From the NCBI GenBank assembly GCA_041399065.1, contig JAWKTN010000004.1, positions 682,001-746,000 on the forward strand: a stretch of 64,000 bases of DNA, read 5' to 3'. This DNA is from JAGQPD01 sp020426865 (GTDB lineage: Bacteria; Planctomycetota; Planctomycetia; Pirellulales; Pirellulaceae). Under the pieces are notes generated by a model. That model was not told the DNA's origin. It saw only the letters and a list, made by a program, of their open reading frames with translations, and did not search any database. Position numbers and translations under genes: made by a program. The first letter of the stretch is position 1; every line of letters begins with the position of its first letter. Of this stretch, positions 55,354 through 64,000 are shown in pieces.

Positions 55354-58300
55354 ATGAGCGACGTTCTTTCAACTAGCGACAATTCGTCCGAAGGTCAAAC
55401 CGGCGCCTGGCGCTCCACTCACCTAGGCGACATTCGGTCACCTCGAAGAAAAAAACGGTGGCTCGCTACTCTGACGCTGTTGGCGCTGTTGGGGTGTTTC
55501 GTATTCGCTCTGGTTTCCCCGTTCAGCAGCAAGTCGACCGTTCTCGTCGTCGGTTGGCTTGAGTATCCAACGCTGCGGACAAATGCATCTCCGTTGAGGG
55601 AAAGTGATATCCAGGCACTGCACGATGTCGGTCGGTTCGCATCGGTGCGGCTGGTAATGAACAACAACCCAGATCGAGACCCACACGAAGCTATCAATCG
55701 ACTCGCACCCGATGCTGGCCCCAACGTCTGGCGAAATATGCTGAGCGACACGTCTGACGAACCCCCATCAGCTCCTCTAATCGTCTACGTCGCGGGGGTG
55801 GGTGTTTGCATCGACGATGAACCCTTTCTGCTGACCGACCAATTTCAACCCGGCAGTCCCGAAGACGGCGTTATCCCCGTCAATCGGCTACTGCACGAGT
55901 TAAGCGATCACCCGTCGCAGTTGAAACTGCTTGTCGTCGACCTGGTAACCGACGACCGAGATGCGTCCTATGGAATCAATGCAGACCGTTTTCCCAGCCA
56001 ACTTGCCAAGCTTGTTTCCGACACCGACGATCCGTCGATCCACGTCCTTTTGTCACATAGCGACTTTCAATGCTCACACTATTCTCCCACTCTCCGGCGG
56101 TCGCTATTCACGGCATGCTTCTTGTGGGGATTGCAAGGGGCTGCTGATCTGGACGACGACCGCTGCGTCACGGTTCCCGAGTTGGGTGAGTTCGTACGGC
56201 AACAAGTTGCCACCCGTGTGTCTCAAGTCTCCGATGGCAAACGCTGTCAATTGCCCATGCTGATACATGGTCGCAAGCTACATACCGGCAATCGCGATAC
56301 GTCTGTCTTGGTGACGGTACATCATCCTCCCGACAAAAAACATCCATGGCAGCCGGAGAGCGTCTTTGCCGGCGAGGAAGGTAAAATCGCTATCGATTGG
56401 AACACGATATCGCGAATCCCATCTGTTGAACAAGTCGTCGCCAAGCAGTCGGCATTGGGATCAATTCCGGCATCAAACCTGGCTGGCTCAACGCCACCGA
56501 CAATGGGTACTCCGCCCCTACCAACAGCCTCCCCCTTGCCTGCCAATTCCCAGCCGGCCGTCCCGGCCTCCACCGCCAAGGTCGATGGCGCAGTAGGCAG
56601 ACATGCAGATGTAGTAGCGGAGCCAGCACCCGATGCCAGTACTGCAAATGGCGACGCCTCGCAAGATCAGTCTGCGTCTGGCTCCACCACTGCGTCGGGT
56701 TCTCGGCCACCGAGTGAAGCGGAGAACGACGAGCCGTCGCCGCGAGCCGTCGCTGCCATCCAGCGACGCTTGGACATGGCGGATCTTGCTGCGTGTGCAT
56801 TGGATGGGTGGGCACTGAGAGATGCACTGCTCGGTCGCGACGACATCGACGTGTTGGCGGAATTTCCTCAGGCTTGGAGAGTGTTTCAGCACCAGCTCTT
56901 GGGAGCCCAGCAGTGCGCACGAGAGAATTCGGAGGTGGACTACCAGGCAATGCTGCGGAAAACTCGCCAGACCTTACGGCATTGGCAAGCGACGGCCGAC
57001 AATCGGCCGATCACAGCCGTCCGCGGTGACGATTTCTCTGCGGCGCCAAACAGTGAACTGCGAGTTGCTGAAGAGGAACTCAATCGGGTCATTGTTGAAA
57101 ACAATCCCCAACTTCTCGAACGCTGGATAACAACGTCGTGGCAACCGGAATTCATGCGTCATCCCGTGTTGGCCGACATTCACGCACTATTTGCTTCACC
57201 CGACGTATCTACGGCAACATTGTGCGACTTTCTGTTCACGAAACAATTGGGAGACCGGGCACTATGTTGGGAGGCCGCCAACTGGTCCGCAACTGCGTGG
57301 CAAGACGCCGAACGGTTGCTTGCCCTTGCCGATTGTATGATTCATGACCGTGTTCGCAACGATTGGGAAATCGTCTGCAGCGAATCCCTGCAAAAGGCGC
57401 GCGCCTCGTATCGCCAATGTGGTGAAGACGCGGATCGCATTCAACGTATGCAGCGGTTCTACCGGCGGTTGGTCGATCGAGCGCCGGACTACGTTGACTG
57501 GTATCAACGCACAAATGGTGATCCCCGCCTGGCGGGGCCAGATTTCATGACGTTGAATCGGTTTCTCGAACTCCTCGTGGAATTGGCCGACAAGCTGGAA
57601 CACCCTGATGCTTCATCACTAGACGATCTTCAACGCGCCGCAATTCTCTTGCACGAGCTATCTCAGGCGATTGAGTCGGGTGCCGATGATGACGCGGTTG
57701 CACGGCGGATTGCACGTCCACGAATTGCGCAACAAGGAATCTATTTTGAGTCGATCCTCGCGACATCCATTCCCAATACGCACAATCGCCTCCGACTGTT
57801 GAACGCAGCAGATCTTGGACAACGACTTGCGGTTGGCACGTCGGAAAATGATGCTCCCGGGATCGCGGTCCAGTCGTCGATTAGCAATGTCGACCACCAG
57901 CTAATACGATCGCGACGACTGCTACTGCAGGCACGTATCCTGCAGCTCGGGATGGCGGAGTGGTCGGCATCTCGGCCGGAAGGGGATGCGTTGCTCAAGC
58001 AACTTGCGGGATACGTGCCGACGACCTTGCAGATGCCCAGCCAGGAAGCAGTACCAATGACGTTGCGGGCCATTGAAGAATGTGAAGCACAACTCGAGCA
58101 AATGTACGTCCACATGGTCGCCGAAATCGACCGCCTGTCGGGACTGCCACCCCGGGCATCCGCTGCCGACGAATGGAAACGAGTCCGTCAGCTGGATCGA
58201 ATGCTGCGAGTTGTGGATGCCCGCGATGCGGTAACTCGACAAACCATTAGCACTTTGCGACCGATGCAGCGTTGTGAACTGCACTGCGTCTTGTCACAGC

Positions 58301-60588
58301 ATTGGTTGCGATACCAACGAATCCAACAACTCGCTGACAAAAAACGAGGAAGAACTTGCGCCGTCTTGCTCGAAATGCTCAAGGACTCACTGGTGGCGTT
58401 GTTTCCCGAGATGCCAGGCCAAGGTGTCAGGTCGTCCACGCTTCTCGTCGAACCGGTTGAAGCAGCAAACCTGCGACAACAGACTCGCGGAACCGTATCA
58501 CTTTCCATCGAGTCTTTTGCCAAGACGCCTCAAGATATCTGGATCATCACTGAGGACGACGATAAAGCCGTGCGGATCGTCCCCGCGACTGAATTGCCGG
58601 TCCGCGATGTTCACGAACTACCATCCACGGCATTGGTCATCTCCGATTGGCAGGAAGGCCTACCGGCAACTCTCACATTGGCTCCCGGTCGTCGAGTCCA
58701 TGTTCCGATAAATATCGAGCGTGGAAACTCGCCGGACGGAGATGCGTCTATCATTGTACGAGTCGTGACGAGGGACAGTTTCGTTCGCGTCGACGTTCCG
58801 GTGCACCTACCGAGTCAACCGCCGGTGCAAGTGGTTGCTCAAGCAGTTGACGCGGACGTTGTCGAAACGAGTGACGGCTGCGAAGTCATACTCCCACCGA
58901 ACCGCGACACGCCCCTTTCGCTGTCGCTGAAGAACGTCACGACGCAGCCTGCTACGGTCGACGTCGCATTGTGGGCGTTGGCTCCACAGGCAGATATCGC
59001 GGGATTGCTTGGCGAGCACTCGGCCCAGACGTTGGTCGGTGGGATGCAATTTCCTACGGAAGGCTCGCCGTTGGCCGAACTTGCCGGTGTCGAGATAGCA
59101 GCAGGCCAACAGATACCGTTTGCCCTTCCGAAATATACTGCGCCCTTGCCAGAATCACCTGACTCGTCTGCCAGTCAGGTCTCTCTTCATGGCGATCTGC
59201 TGGTGACGATAACGGATCGAGCTCGACAGCAAGTCTGGTGGCGAGTCGTGCGAATTTCGGTCGCACGTCCCTCCAGCTATGTTCTGGTTACTGCCAATCG
59301 TGACCCACAATCAGGAGCTGTCGATCTCGTGGCAACCGCAAGTGACTTGAAAGCAATCCCGGCCGCGGGGATTCGAGTCGTGGCTAGCTTCAATCGCCCG
59401 ACACCCTCTGAGTCTTTGTCAAAAATGGCGGGGATCATCAAAGGCCCTTCCGGACAGCTGAGGTTGCGATTCCAACCAGACTTTGAGCCGCATGCCGACG
59501 ATCGACTTTATGTATCCATCGACGGCTACCCGCGCGCCTACCGTTTCGATCTGCTAACCAACGAGGGCGACGGACGAATGCGACAGTCCGTCGACGATAT
59601 GTCGTTACGAATCACGTCGCCAAGCAACGGTGCAATTGTCAGCGACCGAAGTCTTGCCACGGCAATTGAGCTGCAAGTTGACGCACCATTGCACTCCTTC
59701 GACCCGGTCACGCGCAGTAGCTGGTGTGTGCTGGGACTCGACCTGGATCGTAATCGGCGACTCTATGGCGAGCCACAGTGGAGGCTGTTTGCCGACCGAC
59801 AAGTTACAACACAAGTCCGAAAGATGACACCGACAGGCTCACTGGTGTTGCACGCCGAAGTATCGGACCATGTCGTCGAAGTTCCTTGGCGCGACCAGGC
59901 CAGCGGAGAGGTTGCCATCGTCGCCAATATGTTCGTTGACGGTGTTCGCTGCGAAGCCGCTCCGATATCACTCACCGCGGATTTTGACCCGCCCAAAATT
60001 GCGATTGTCCAGTTCGACTCAGGGACGGAAATCCCCTGCAATCATCCGTTGACCTTGAGCGTCGTCGCCGACGATGGACACCAAAGCGGCATTGCAATTG
60101 TCGAGGGAACGCTCGCCCCTTGGGGAGCCCAGGCGTTCCCCCAGGAAGCAACCGTTGTTCGTGCGGAATGGCAAGACGGATTGGCCTGGAAGTGCACGAT
60201 CCCAGCCGACGAGAAACGTCGCGGCCCCATGACCCTGCTGCTGCGGGCTACGGATCGTGCCGGCCACGTGAGCGACGTCTACCGGCAGGAGATCGCGTTT
60301 GCCGGCCCCGCGCCCATTACCGCCGCGGTCCGCGGCACAGTGCAGTTTCGTGGCCAGCTAGCGTCGGATGCGGATGTGTCACTGGTGGCCGTGGAAGGTG
60401 ATTCCCGCGTGAAACCTGTTCGAACCAACTCCCAGGGGGCATTCGAGTTCGTTGACGTACCGGCGGGAAAATACCTGCTGACCGCCCGTCTCGTCTTCGT
60501 CAACCGCCCGCGTTCCGTCCAGCAGCAACTGGAACTGAAGGGGCCAGAGCCCGCCCCCCCACGAAAACTAATCATCCCTTTCCCGTAA
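55354..60588 (+). CDS. Giant membrane-anchored protein with inactive caspase-like domain and beta-rich tail
   Basis: A 1744-residue type-II membrane protein. A basic N-terminus (RSPRRKKRW) precedes one helix (about 37-55). Residues about 60-310 resemble a caspase/peptidase C14 fold, but the histidine site reads IVYVAGVGV (Val for His, about 146) and the cysteine site LVVDLVTDD (Val for Cys, about 194). A later motif, SPTLRRSLFTACFLWGLQGAADLDDDRCVTVPELGEFV, recurs in the protein at 62381. A Pro/Ser/Ala linker (about 375-460) leads to a helical region (460-1020), several beta-rich segments (1025-1640) and a carboxypeptidase-regulatory-like end (VRGTVQFRGQ, SQGAFEFVDVPAGKYLLTA). I read it as an extracytoplasmic scaffold. 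Confidence 0.85.
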   Translation: MSDVLSTSDNSSEGQTGAWRSTHLGDIRSPRRKKRWLATLTLLALLGCFVFALVSPFSSKSTVLVVGWLEYPTLRTNASPLRESDIQALHDVGRFASVRLVMNNNPDRDPHEAINRLAPDAGPNVWRNMLSDTSDEPPSAPLIVYVAGVGVCIDDEPFLLTDQFQPGSPEDGVIPVNRLLHELSDHPSQLKLLVVDLVTDDRDASYGINADRFPSQLAKLVSDTDDPSIHVLLSHSDFQCSHYSPTLRRSLFTACFLWGLQGAADLDDDRCVTVPELGEFVRQQVATRVSQVSDGKRCQLPMLIHGRKLHTGNRDTSVLVTVHHPPDKKHPWQPESVFAGEEGKIAIDWNTISRIPSVEQVVAKQSALGSIPASNLAGSTPPTMGTPPLPTASPLPANSQPAVPASTAKVDGAVGRHADVVAEPAPDASTANGDASQDQSASGSTTASGSRPPSEAENDEPSPRAVAAIQRRLDMADLAACALDGWALRDALLGRDDIDVLAEFPQAWRVFQHQLLGAQQCARENSEVDYQAMLRKTRQTLRHWQATADNRPITAVRGDDFSAAPNSELRVAEEELNRVIVENNPQLLERWITTSWQPEFMRHPVLADIHALFASPDVSTATLCDFLFTKQLGDRALCWEAANWSATAWQDAERLLALADCMIHDRVRNDWEIVCSESLQKARASYRQCGEDADRIQRMQRFYRRLVDRAPDYVDWYQRTNGDPRLAGPDFMTLNRFLELLVELADKLEHPDASSLDDLQRAAILLHELSQAIESGADDDAVARRIARPRIAQQGIYFESILATSIPNTHNRLRLLNAADLGQRLAVGTSENDAPGIAVQSSISNVDHQLIRSRRLLLQARILQLGMAEWSASRPEGDALLKQLAGYVPTTLQMPSQEAVPMTLRAIEECEAQLEQMYVHMVAEIDRLSGLPPRASAADEWKRVRQLDRMLRVVDARDAVTRQTISTLRPMQRCELHCVLSQHWLRYQRIQQLADKKRGRTCAVLLEMLKDSLVALFPEMPGQGVRSSTLLVEPVEAANLRQQTRGTVSLSIESFAKTPQDIWIITEDDDKAVRIVPATELPVRDVHELPSTALVISDWQEGLPATLTLAPGRRVHVPINIERGNSPDGDASIIVRVVTRDSFVRVDVPVHLPSQPPVQVVAQAVDADVVETSDGCEVILPPNRDTPLSLSLKNVTTQPATVDVALWALAPQADIAGLLGEHSAQTLVGGMQFPTEGSPLAELAGVEIAAGQQIPFALPKYTAPLPESPDSSASQVSLHGDLLVTITDRARQQVWWRVVRISVARPSSYVLVTANRDPQSGAVDLVATASDLKAIPAAGIRVVASFNRPTPSESLSKMAGIIKGPSGQLRLRFQPDFEPHADDRLYVSIDGYPRAYRFDLLTNEGDGRMRQSVDDMSLRITSPSNGAIVSDRSLATAIELQVDAPLHSFDPVTRSSWCVLGLDLDRNRRLYGEPQWRLFADRQVTTQVRKMTPTGSLVLHAEVSDHVVEVPWRDQASGEVAIVANMFVDGVRCEAAPISLTADFDPPKIAIVQFDSGTEIPCNHPLTLSVVADDGHQSGIAIVEGTLAPWGAQAFPQEATVVRAEWQDGLAWKCTIPADEKRRGPMTLLLRATDRAGHVSDVYRQEIAFAGPAPITAAVRGTVQFRGQLASDADVSLVAVEGDSRVKPVRTNSQGAFEFVDVPAGKYLLTARLVFVNRPRSVQQQLELKGPEPAPPRKLIIPFP

Positions 60589-60600
60589 AAAAGTGTACAT

Positions 60601-62388
60601 ATGTATATAAACCGCAAGCCACAGGCAAGGGGTCGGTTGGCCACGGACGGCGGAACGGTCGTGGGCTGGGTGGCGGTGCGCTGCGGCCTGGTGCTCGGCC
60701 TGTTGATCGCGGCGCCGCTGGAGACGGGTGCTCAGGTTCCGGTAGTGCCGGGAGTGGGAGCGACGGCACAGGCGGCGGCGGGAGCGGCCGCGGCGGCCGG
60801 CGTGGCGGGAGTCCCCGCCACCCCGCCCCCGACGATTTGGGATTTCTTGGGGGTACCACAGTTTTTCCGCGGAACAGCACGACTGGGGACACGAGTCCGG
60901 CACCGACTGAATCGGGCCTTGCCATTCGGCAAGCCATTGCCGCCGTTGGAGTTGCCTCCGCCTGAGAAGGCCAGTCCGCAAGCGGCAGCGGCGGGCGAGG
61001 CGATGGAGGTGGAAGCATCGGCCGAAGTGAACGCCCAGGCGTTGCGGTACCTCGGAAAATTCGGATGCAGCACAACCTGCTTCCCCAAGAACGAAGCGGC
61101 GATCTATAACGGGCTGACCGATTGCATGGAAACAACACGATTGGCCTCGGTGCAGGCTGCCCTCGGAAGCGTCTCAGGAAGGTGTCCATCGTGCAGTCGG
61201 GGGGCATGTTGCAGTGCCCGGATTCAGGAACAGTTGTGTAAACTAGGATTCGGTAAAGATGCGCATGATTGCTGGCAGGAACCGTCGCCCAGAATTCGTC
61301 GGCTGGCGCGACTGGCGTTGTCGCGTTGTCGATGTGTGGAAATATTGGACGAGTCCACGAATCCCGATCGTGAGCGGGTCTACGAAGAATTGCCACCGGG
61401 GCATCCATCGTCGGACGCACCTTTAGAATCGATTGGCGTTACTGAAGATCCAGTATCCGAGAGCGTGGCACTCGTTTCGTCAACGGAACCTTTGGAGCTG
61501 GATCGTCGCATCATTGATTTGCGAGAATTCTACACAGAGGAAGCGGACGCATCACCTTTCGTGTTGGCGCGCGTCAATGGTCAGCCGATAGTATTAAGTG
61601 ACCTCTTCGTGGACGACGGTCCGCATTCAGCGCAAATTTCGTTGGACGAGTTTCGCCGTCGAGTGGAACGGGCCATTGACCGAAAATTGTTGATTGCCGA
61701 GGCCTATCGAACTCGCTTCATCGTTAGCAAGAAACTGCTGGAGGGTCGTTCCGCCGTTGTGGAGCAGGAGTTGGCCGATGCGTTTCTGACCGCGCTGTAT
61801 CCCCTTGATCGCAGCATACCGGAGGGAGACCTTCGTCGTTTTTGGCAGCAACATCCCGAGAGGTTCACGGTGCCTGGGGCTGTGCAATGGGAGCGGTTGT
61901 CGATACCGACCTACCGATACGCAAGTCGCGAGGCGGCATGGCGAGTTGCCGTGGCGCTGCAAGCGGCGATAGTCAATGCCGCTAACCACAAAGTTGGTGT
62001 TGGCGATGACGCGATGGAACGGGTCGGAGAGACCGACGGGATCTTGGTTACGGTTTCGGCGCGAGTGCCACGCGATCACGTGCCAGAGGGAATTGCGTCA
62101 GCGATCGCCGAACTCCCGGTGGGCGGCGTGAGTGACGTAGTGGCAGTTGAAGAAGGGTTCGAAATCTACCGGGTCTTGGGGAGAACGCCAGAGGTCACCC
62201 GGAACTTTGACGCCGTTGCCAACGAAGCGCTGGCTGCCGTGCAGACAGCCAATCAACAAGCACGCCGCGAGATGCTCATCAGGTTACGGCGAAGTGCGAC
62301 ATTCTGGCAATTGCCAATGGAATCACTGTTCGAGAATGAGACAACCGCGGTGACGAATGGAACGAAAGGCGGTATGGTAAATGACTAG
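60601..62388 (+). CDS. Exported parvulin/SurA-like protein with cysteine cluster
   Basis: A 595-residue protein. A hydrophobic N-terminus (GLVLGLLIAAPLETGAQ) acts as signal; an Ala/Gly-rich stretch follows. Residues about 154-245 hold eleven cysteines, including FGCSTTCF, RCPSCSRGACC and SRCRC, so they are probably disulfide- or metal-linked. From about residue 315 the layout is that of SurA/PpiC proteins: FVLARVNGQPIVLSDL, a helical chaperone part with RRVERAIDRKLLIAEAYR, then a parvulin-like domain (about 410-530: DLRRFWQQHPERFTVPGAVQWERLSI, VSDVVAVEEGFEIYRVLGRTPE). It lies 12 bp after the giant gene and overlaps the next by 8 bp. It likely folds the exported proteins of this operon. Confidence 0.83.
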   Translation: MYINRKPQARGRLATDGGTVVGWVAVRCGLVLGLLIAAPLETGAQVPVVPGVGATAQAAAGAAAAAGVAGVPATPPPTIWDFLGVPQFFRGTARLGTRVRHRLNRALPFGKPLPPLELPPPEKASPQAAAAGEAMEVEASAEVNAQALRYLGKFGCSTTCFPKNEAAIYNGLTDCMETTRLASVQAALGSVSGRCPSCSRGACCSARIQEQLCKLGFGKDAHDCWQEPSPRIRRLARLALSRCRCVEILDESTNPDRERVYEELPPGHPSSDAPLESIGVTEDPVSESVALVSSTEPLELDRRIIDLREFYTEEADASPFVLARVNGQPIVLSDLFVDDGPHSAQISLDEFRRRVERAIDRKLLIAEAYRTRFIVSKKLLEGRSAVVEQELADAFLTALYPLDRSIPEGDLRRFWQQHPERFTVPGAVQWERLSIPTYRYASREAAWRVAVALQAAIVNAANHKVGVGDDAMERVGETDGILVTVSARVPRDHVPEGIASAIAELPVGGVSDVVAVEEGFEIYRVLGRTPEVTRNFDAVANEALAAVQTANQQARREMLIRLRRSATFWQLPMESLFENETTAVTNGTKGGMVND

Positions 62389-64000
62389 CCCGCGCCCCAA
62401 TAGCAATCCCGACGAACAACGAAACCCCCGCAGTTGGCGTGGTCGCGAGGAGCAAGCCACCGGCCGCGCTCAATATCGCTGGCAAAAGGGTGGCGGTGCG
62501 ATCGCCCATGGGGCATCGCGTGGCCGTGGATCGCGAGGAACGCTTGCTTTCGTGATCGTTAGTTTCGCATTTTTGGGGCTGATTGCGGCATTGATATTCT
62601 TCGTACTGCAGACACCAAGGCGAACGCCGGTGATTGTCATTACGTCGGAGTCGTACCGTGCGCCGCTGCCGCCGCTCCAATGGATTCGTGAGGACGTACA
62701 GGGGTTTGCCGAGTTGGACCGACAAAACATCGACCTGTATCACGTTCGCTGGGATGGCAACGTCCAATCCGGACTCGATCAACTGCGCGACGTGCTGACG
62801 AAAGTCGCTGGGGACAATCCCCATGCGGTAATGATCTACGTCGGGATGCACACGGGGGTCGATGCCAATGGAACGCCTTGTCTGATTCCGGTCTCGGGGC
62901 ACGCCCATGAGGAATCGACCTGGTTACCCGTCGCGTCGTTGCTCGATACGATTTCTGGAAATCAAGTAACAGCCAATCGTCCAACATTCGTCATTTTTGA
63001 TACAAATCGGGTCGGAGTGGATTGGAGATGTGGCGAGATTTGCAACACATTCTCGGAGCGTCTCACGACACTGATTGACGCTCACAGCAATACCCAGCTG
63101 GCCGTACTGTGCGCCGCGTCATCCGGAGAGGTTGCCTGGTCATCTCCTCAATTGTGTCAGTCAGTATTCGCTCATTTTTTGCAGCTGGGAATAGCGGGGG
63201 CGGCAGATGAGGTGGAGGTGGGCGGAAATGGTGACCACCACGTATCGAGCCGCGAACTGCGGCAATACGTAGCAGATCAAGTGAGTCACTGGTCGGTGTC
63301 GAACCGCGCCGCGACACAGACGGTGTCATCATGCGGCCAGTTCAATAATATGCCGCTTGTGGCGGCCCTAAACCCCCGCGCCGTTGCAACTCTTCAGCGC
63401 GCACGGCTTGCCAAAGCCGGAGCGGCGACGTACGCACTGAGCCCGCACGCAATCGAAGCCAAATGGCATCAGTTGCAGACATTGTCGGAAAAATCCGATC
63501 TGCTCCGACTGGAACCGCGACGCTATGCCGCGCTGCAACAGTCGCTCGTGCGATCTGAGTTGTTGTCGCGAGCGGGAGAAGCGTATCAAGCAGAGCTGCA
63601 ACGGGAATTGGAGGCCTGGGAAGTCACGACATCCGAGATGCTACAAAAATCGGTGGTGCACGAGTCGCTCGCAGGCTCGCTTGTACAGCGGTGGAAAGAC
63701 ATCAGCGAAAACGCGCTTGTGATTCCTTGCCCTCCGTTGCACGACTGTTCGACGGCAATTCTCATGGGCTCGATCGACTTGCACACCAACTCCATGGTTC
63801 ACGATACGATTCTCAAATCGGCTGAAGGGACGACGGTCGACGCTCTTTCTCAGATTTCAGACGAGGTCAAGAGCAATCTGCGAGGGGGAGTGTGGGAGGA
63901 AAGCTACTTCCTTGAGTTGTTAGCGCGCTATCGAGTGCCGCAGCGGTGGTCGAATCCTTCTGTCGTCCGGCAAATTCTTGAAACACGCAACGCTGTGGGG
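62381..64000 (+). CDS. Second membrane-anchored caspase-like protein (3' end beyond window)
   Basis: About 540 codons are visible and the frame is open at the right edge. A Gly/Arg-rich cytoplasmic start (GASRGRGSRG) precedes one helix (about 60-82). Residues about 85-325 repeat the caspase-like layout of the 1744-residue protein: IYVGMHTGV keeps the histidine (157), but VIFDTNRVG has Asn (209) where the cysteine is expected. The shared end motif is SPQLCQSVFAHFLQLGIAGAADE, then VSSRELRQYVADQV. The following helical part (RLAKAGAATYALSPHAIEAKWHQLQTLSEKSDLLRLEP) resembles the helical region of the giant protein. The ATG overlaps the parvulin gene's end by 8 bp. Confidence 0.8.
   Translation, partial: MTSPRPNSNPDEQRNPRSWRGREEQATGRAQYRWQKGGGAIAHGASRGRGSRGTLAFVIVSFAFLGLIAALIFFVLQTPRRTPVIVITSESYRAPLPPLQWIREDVQGFAELDRQNIDLYHVRWDGNVQSGLDQLRDVLTKVAGDNPHAVMIYVGMHTGVDANGTPCLIPVSGHAHEESTWLPVASLLDTISGNQVTANRPTFVIFDTNRVGVDWRCGEICNTFSERLTTLIDAHSNTQLAVLCAASSGEVAWSSPQLCQSVFAHFLQLGIAGAADEVEVGGNGDHHVSSRELRQYVADQVSHWSVSNRAATQTVSSCGQFNNMPLVAALNPRAVATLQRARLAKAGAATYALSPHAIEAKWHQLQTLSEKSDLLRLEPRRYAALQQSLVRSELLSRAGEAYQAELQRELEAWEVTTSEMLQKSVVHESLAGSLVQRWKDISENALVIPCPPLHDCSTAILMGSIDLHTNSMVHDTILKSAEGTTVDALSQISDEVKSNLRGGVWEESYFLELLARYRVPQRWSNPSVVRQILETRNAVG

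Noticed and set aside
55354..60588. Active caspase/metacaspase
   Set aside because: Both positions expected to be catalytic (His and Cys) are Val.
60572..61420. Minus-strand 282-codon frame across the parvulin gene start
   Set aside because: Pro/Arg-rich shadow caused by GC-rich codons of the opposite strand.
52818..64000. Calling the region a magnetosome island
   Set aside because: Only the actin resembles a magnetosome protein; no mamA, mamB, mamE, mamM, mamO, mamQ or mms-like gene is visible.
1..64000. tRNA, rRNA, CRISPR, insertion sequences and prophage
   Set aside because: I saw no convincing rRNA, tRNA arm pattern, repeat-spacer array, transposase or phage gene; small RNAs cannot be excluded by eye.

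Overview
The window looks like a chromosome segment of a planctomycete, probably a Pirellulales-type bacterium. This rests on family content only. The main pointers are a DUF1559 pseudopilin-like protein with its H-x-G / FCDGH tail, a large membrane protein with a degenerate J-domain-like N-terminus, secreted TPR/HEAT proteins ending in a W-x-D-W-W motif, a redoxin + cytochrome c + copper-monooxygenase-like fusion, and giant exported proteins with caspase-like folds. The sequence is moderately GC-rich and many genes lack a strong Shine-Dalgarno. I saw no rRNA, tRNA, CRISPR array, transposase or phage gene.

Layout. (1) 1-3229: a minus-strand set of a PadR regulator, a detached permease-prefix protein with an extracellular domain, and a secreted protein cut by the left edge; then a plus-strand TPR/HEAT secreted protein. 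The PadR promoter carries two matching inverted repeats that look like an autoregulatory operator. (2) 3271-8436 (minus): a phosphate operon pstS-pstC-pstA-pstB-phoU-phoB, with no phoR visible and a candidate Pho box upstream. (3) 8716-31185: a surface-polysaccharide cluster. It holds three glycosyltransferases, two polyprenyl-phosphate sugar transferases, a membrane-anchored epimerase, a NeuD-like acetyltransferase, wecB/wecC, GDP-fucose synthase, a hexapeptide acyltransferase, two methyltransferases, an O-antigen ligase/polymerase-like protein and an AsnB-like amidotransferase. A DUF1559 protein and a J-domain-like protein sit inside it. (4) 31206-47067: mixed metabolism and envelope genes: a GH51 arabinofuranosidase, a two-ACT-domain protein, the redoxin/cytochrome/PHM-like fusion with an overlapping RND transporter, a sulfatase remnant, a Hint-domain protein, a solute-binding lipoprotein, xylulokinase, a polytopic membrane protein and a Nudix CoA pyrophosphatase. 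(5) 47071-52603: an RND efflux pump and its adaptor, divergent from a TetR/CerR-type regulator with a palindromic operator candidate between them.

(6) 52818-64000 (runs off the right edge) is the most unusual part. Five same-strand genes lie close together: a type-I membrane protein with a cytoplasmic tail; an actin-like ATPase that resembles MamK of magnetosome filaments; a 1744-residue membrane-anchored protein with a caspase-like domain that has lost both catalytic residues; an exported parvulin-like chaperone with a cysteine cluster; and a second membrane-anchored caspase-like protein that keeps the histidine but not the cysteine. No other magnetosome gene is visible. My inference is an envelope-spanning assembly: a cytoplasmic filament linked through single-pass proteins to large extracytoplasmic scaffolds, folded with the help of the operon's own chaperone. 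I know of no described system with this composition, but I could not search for one.
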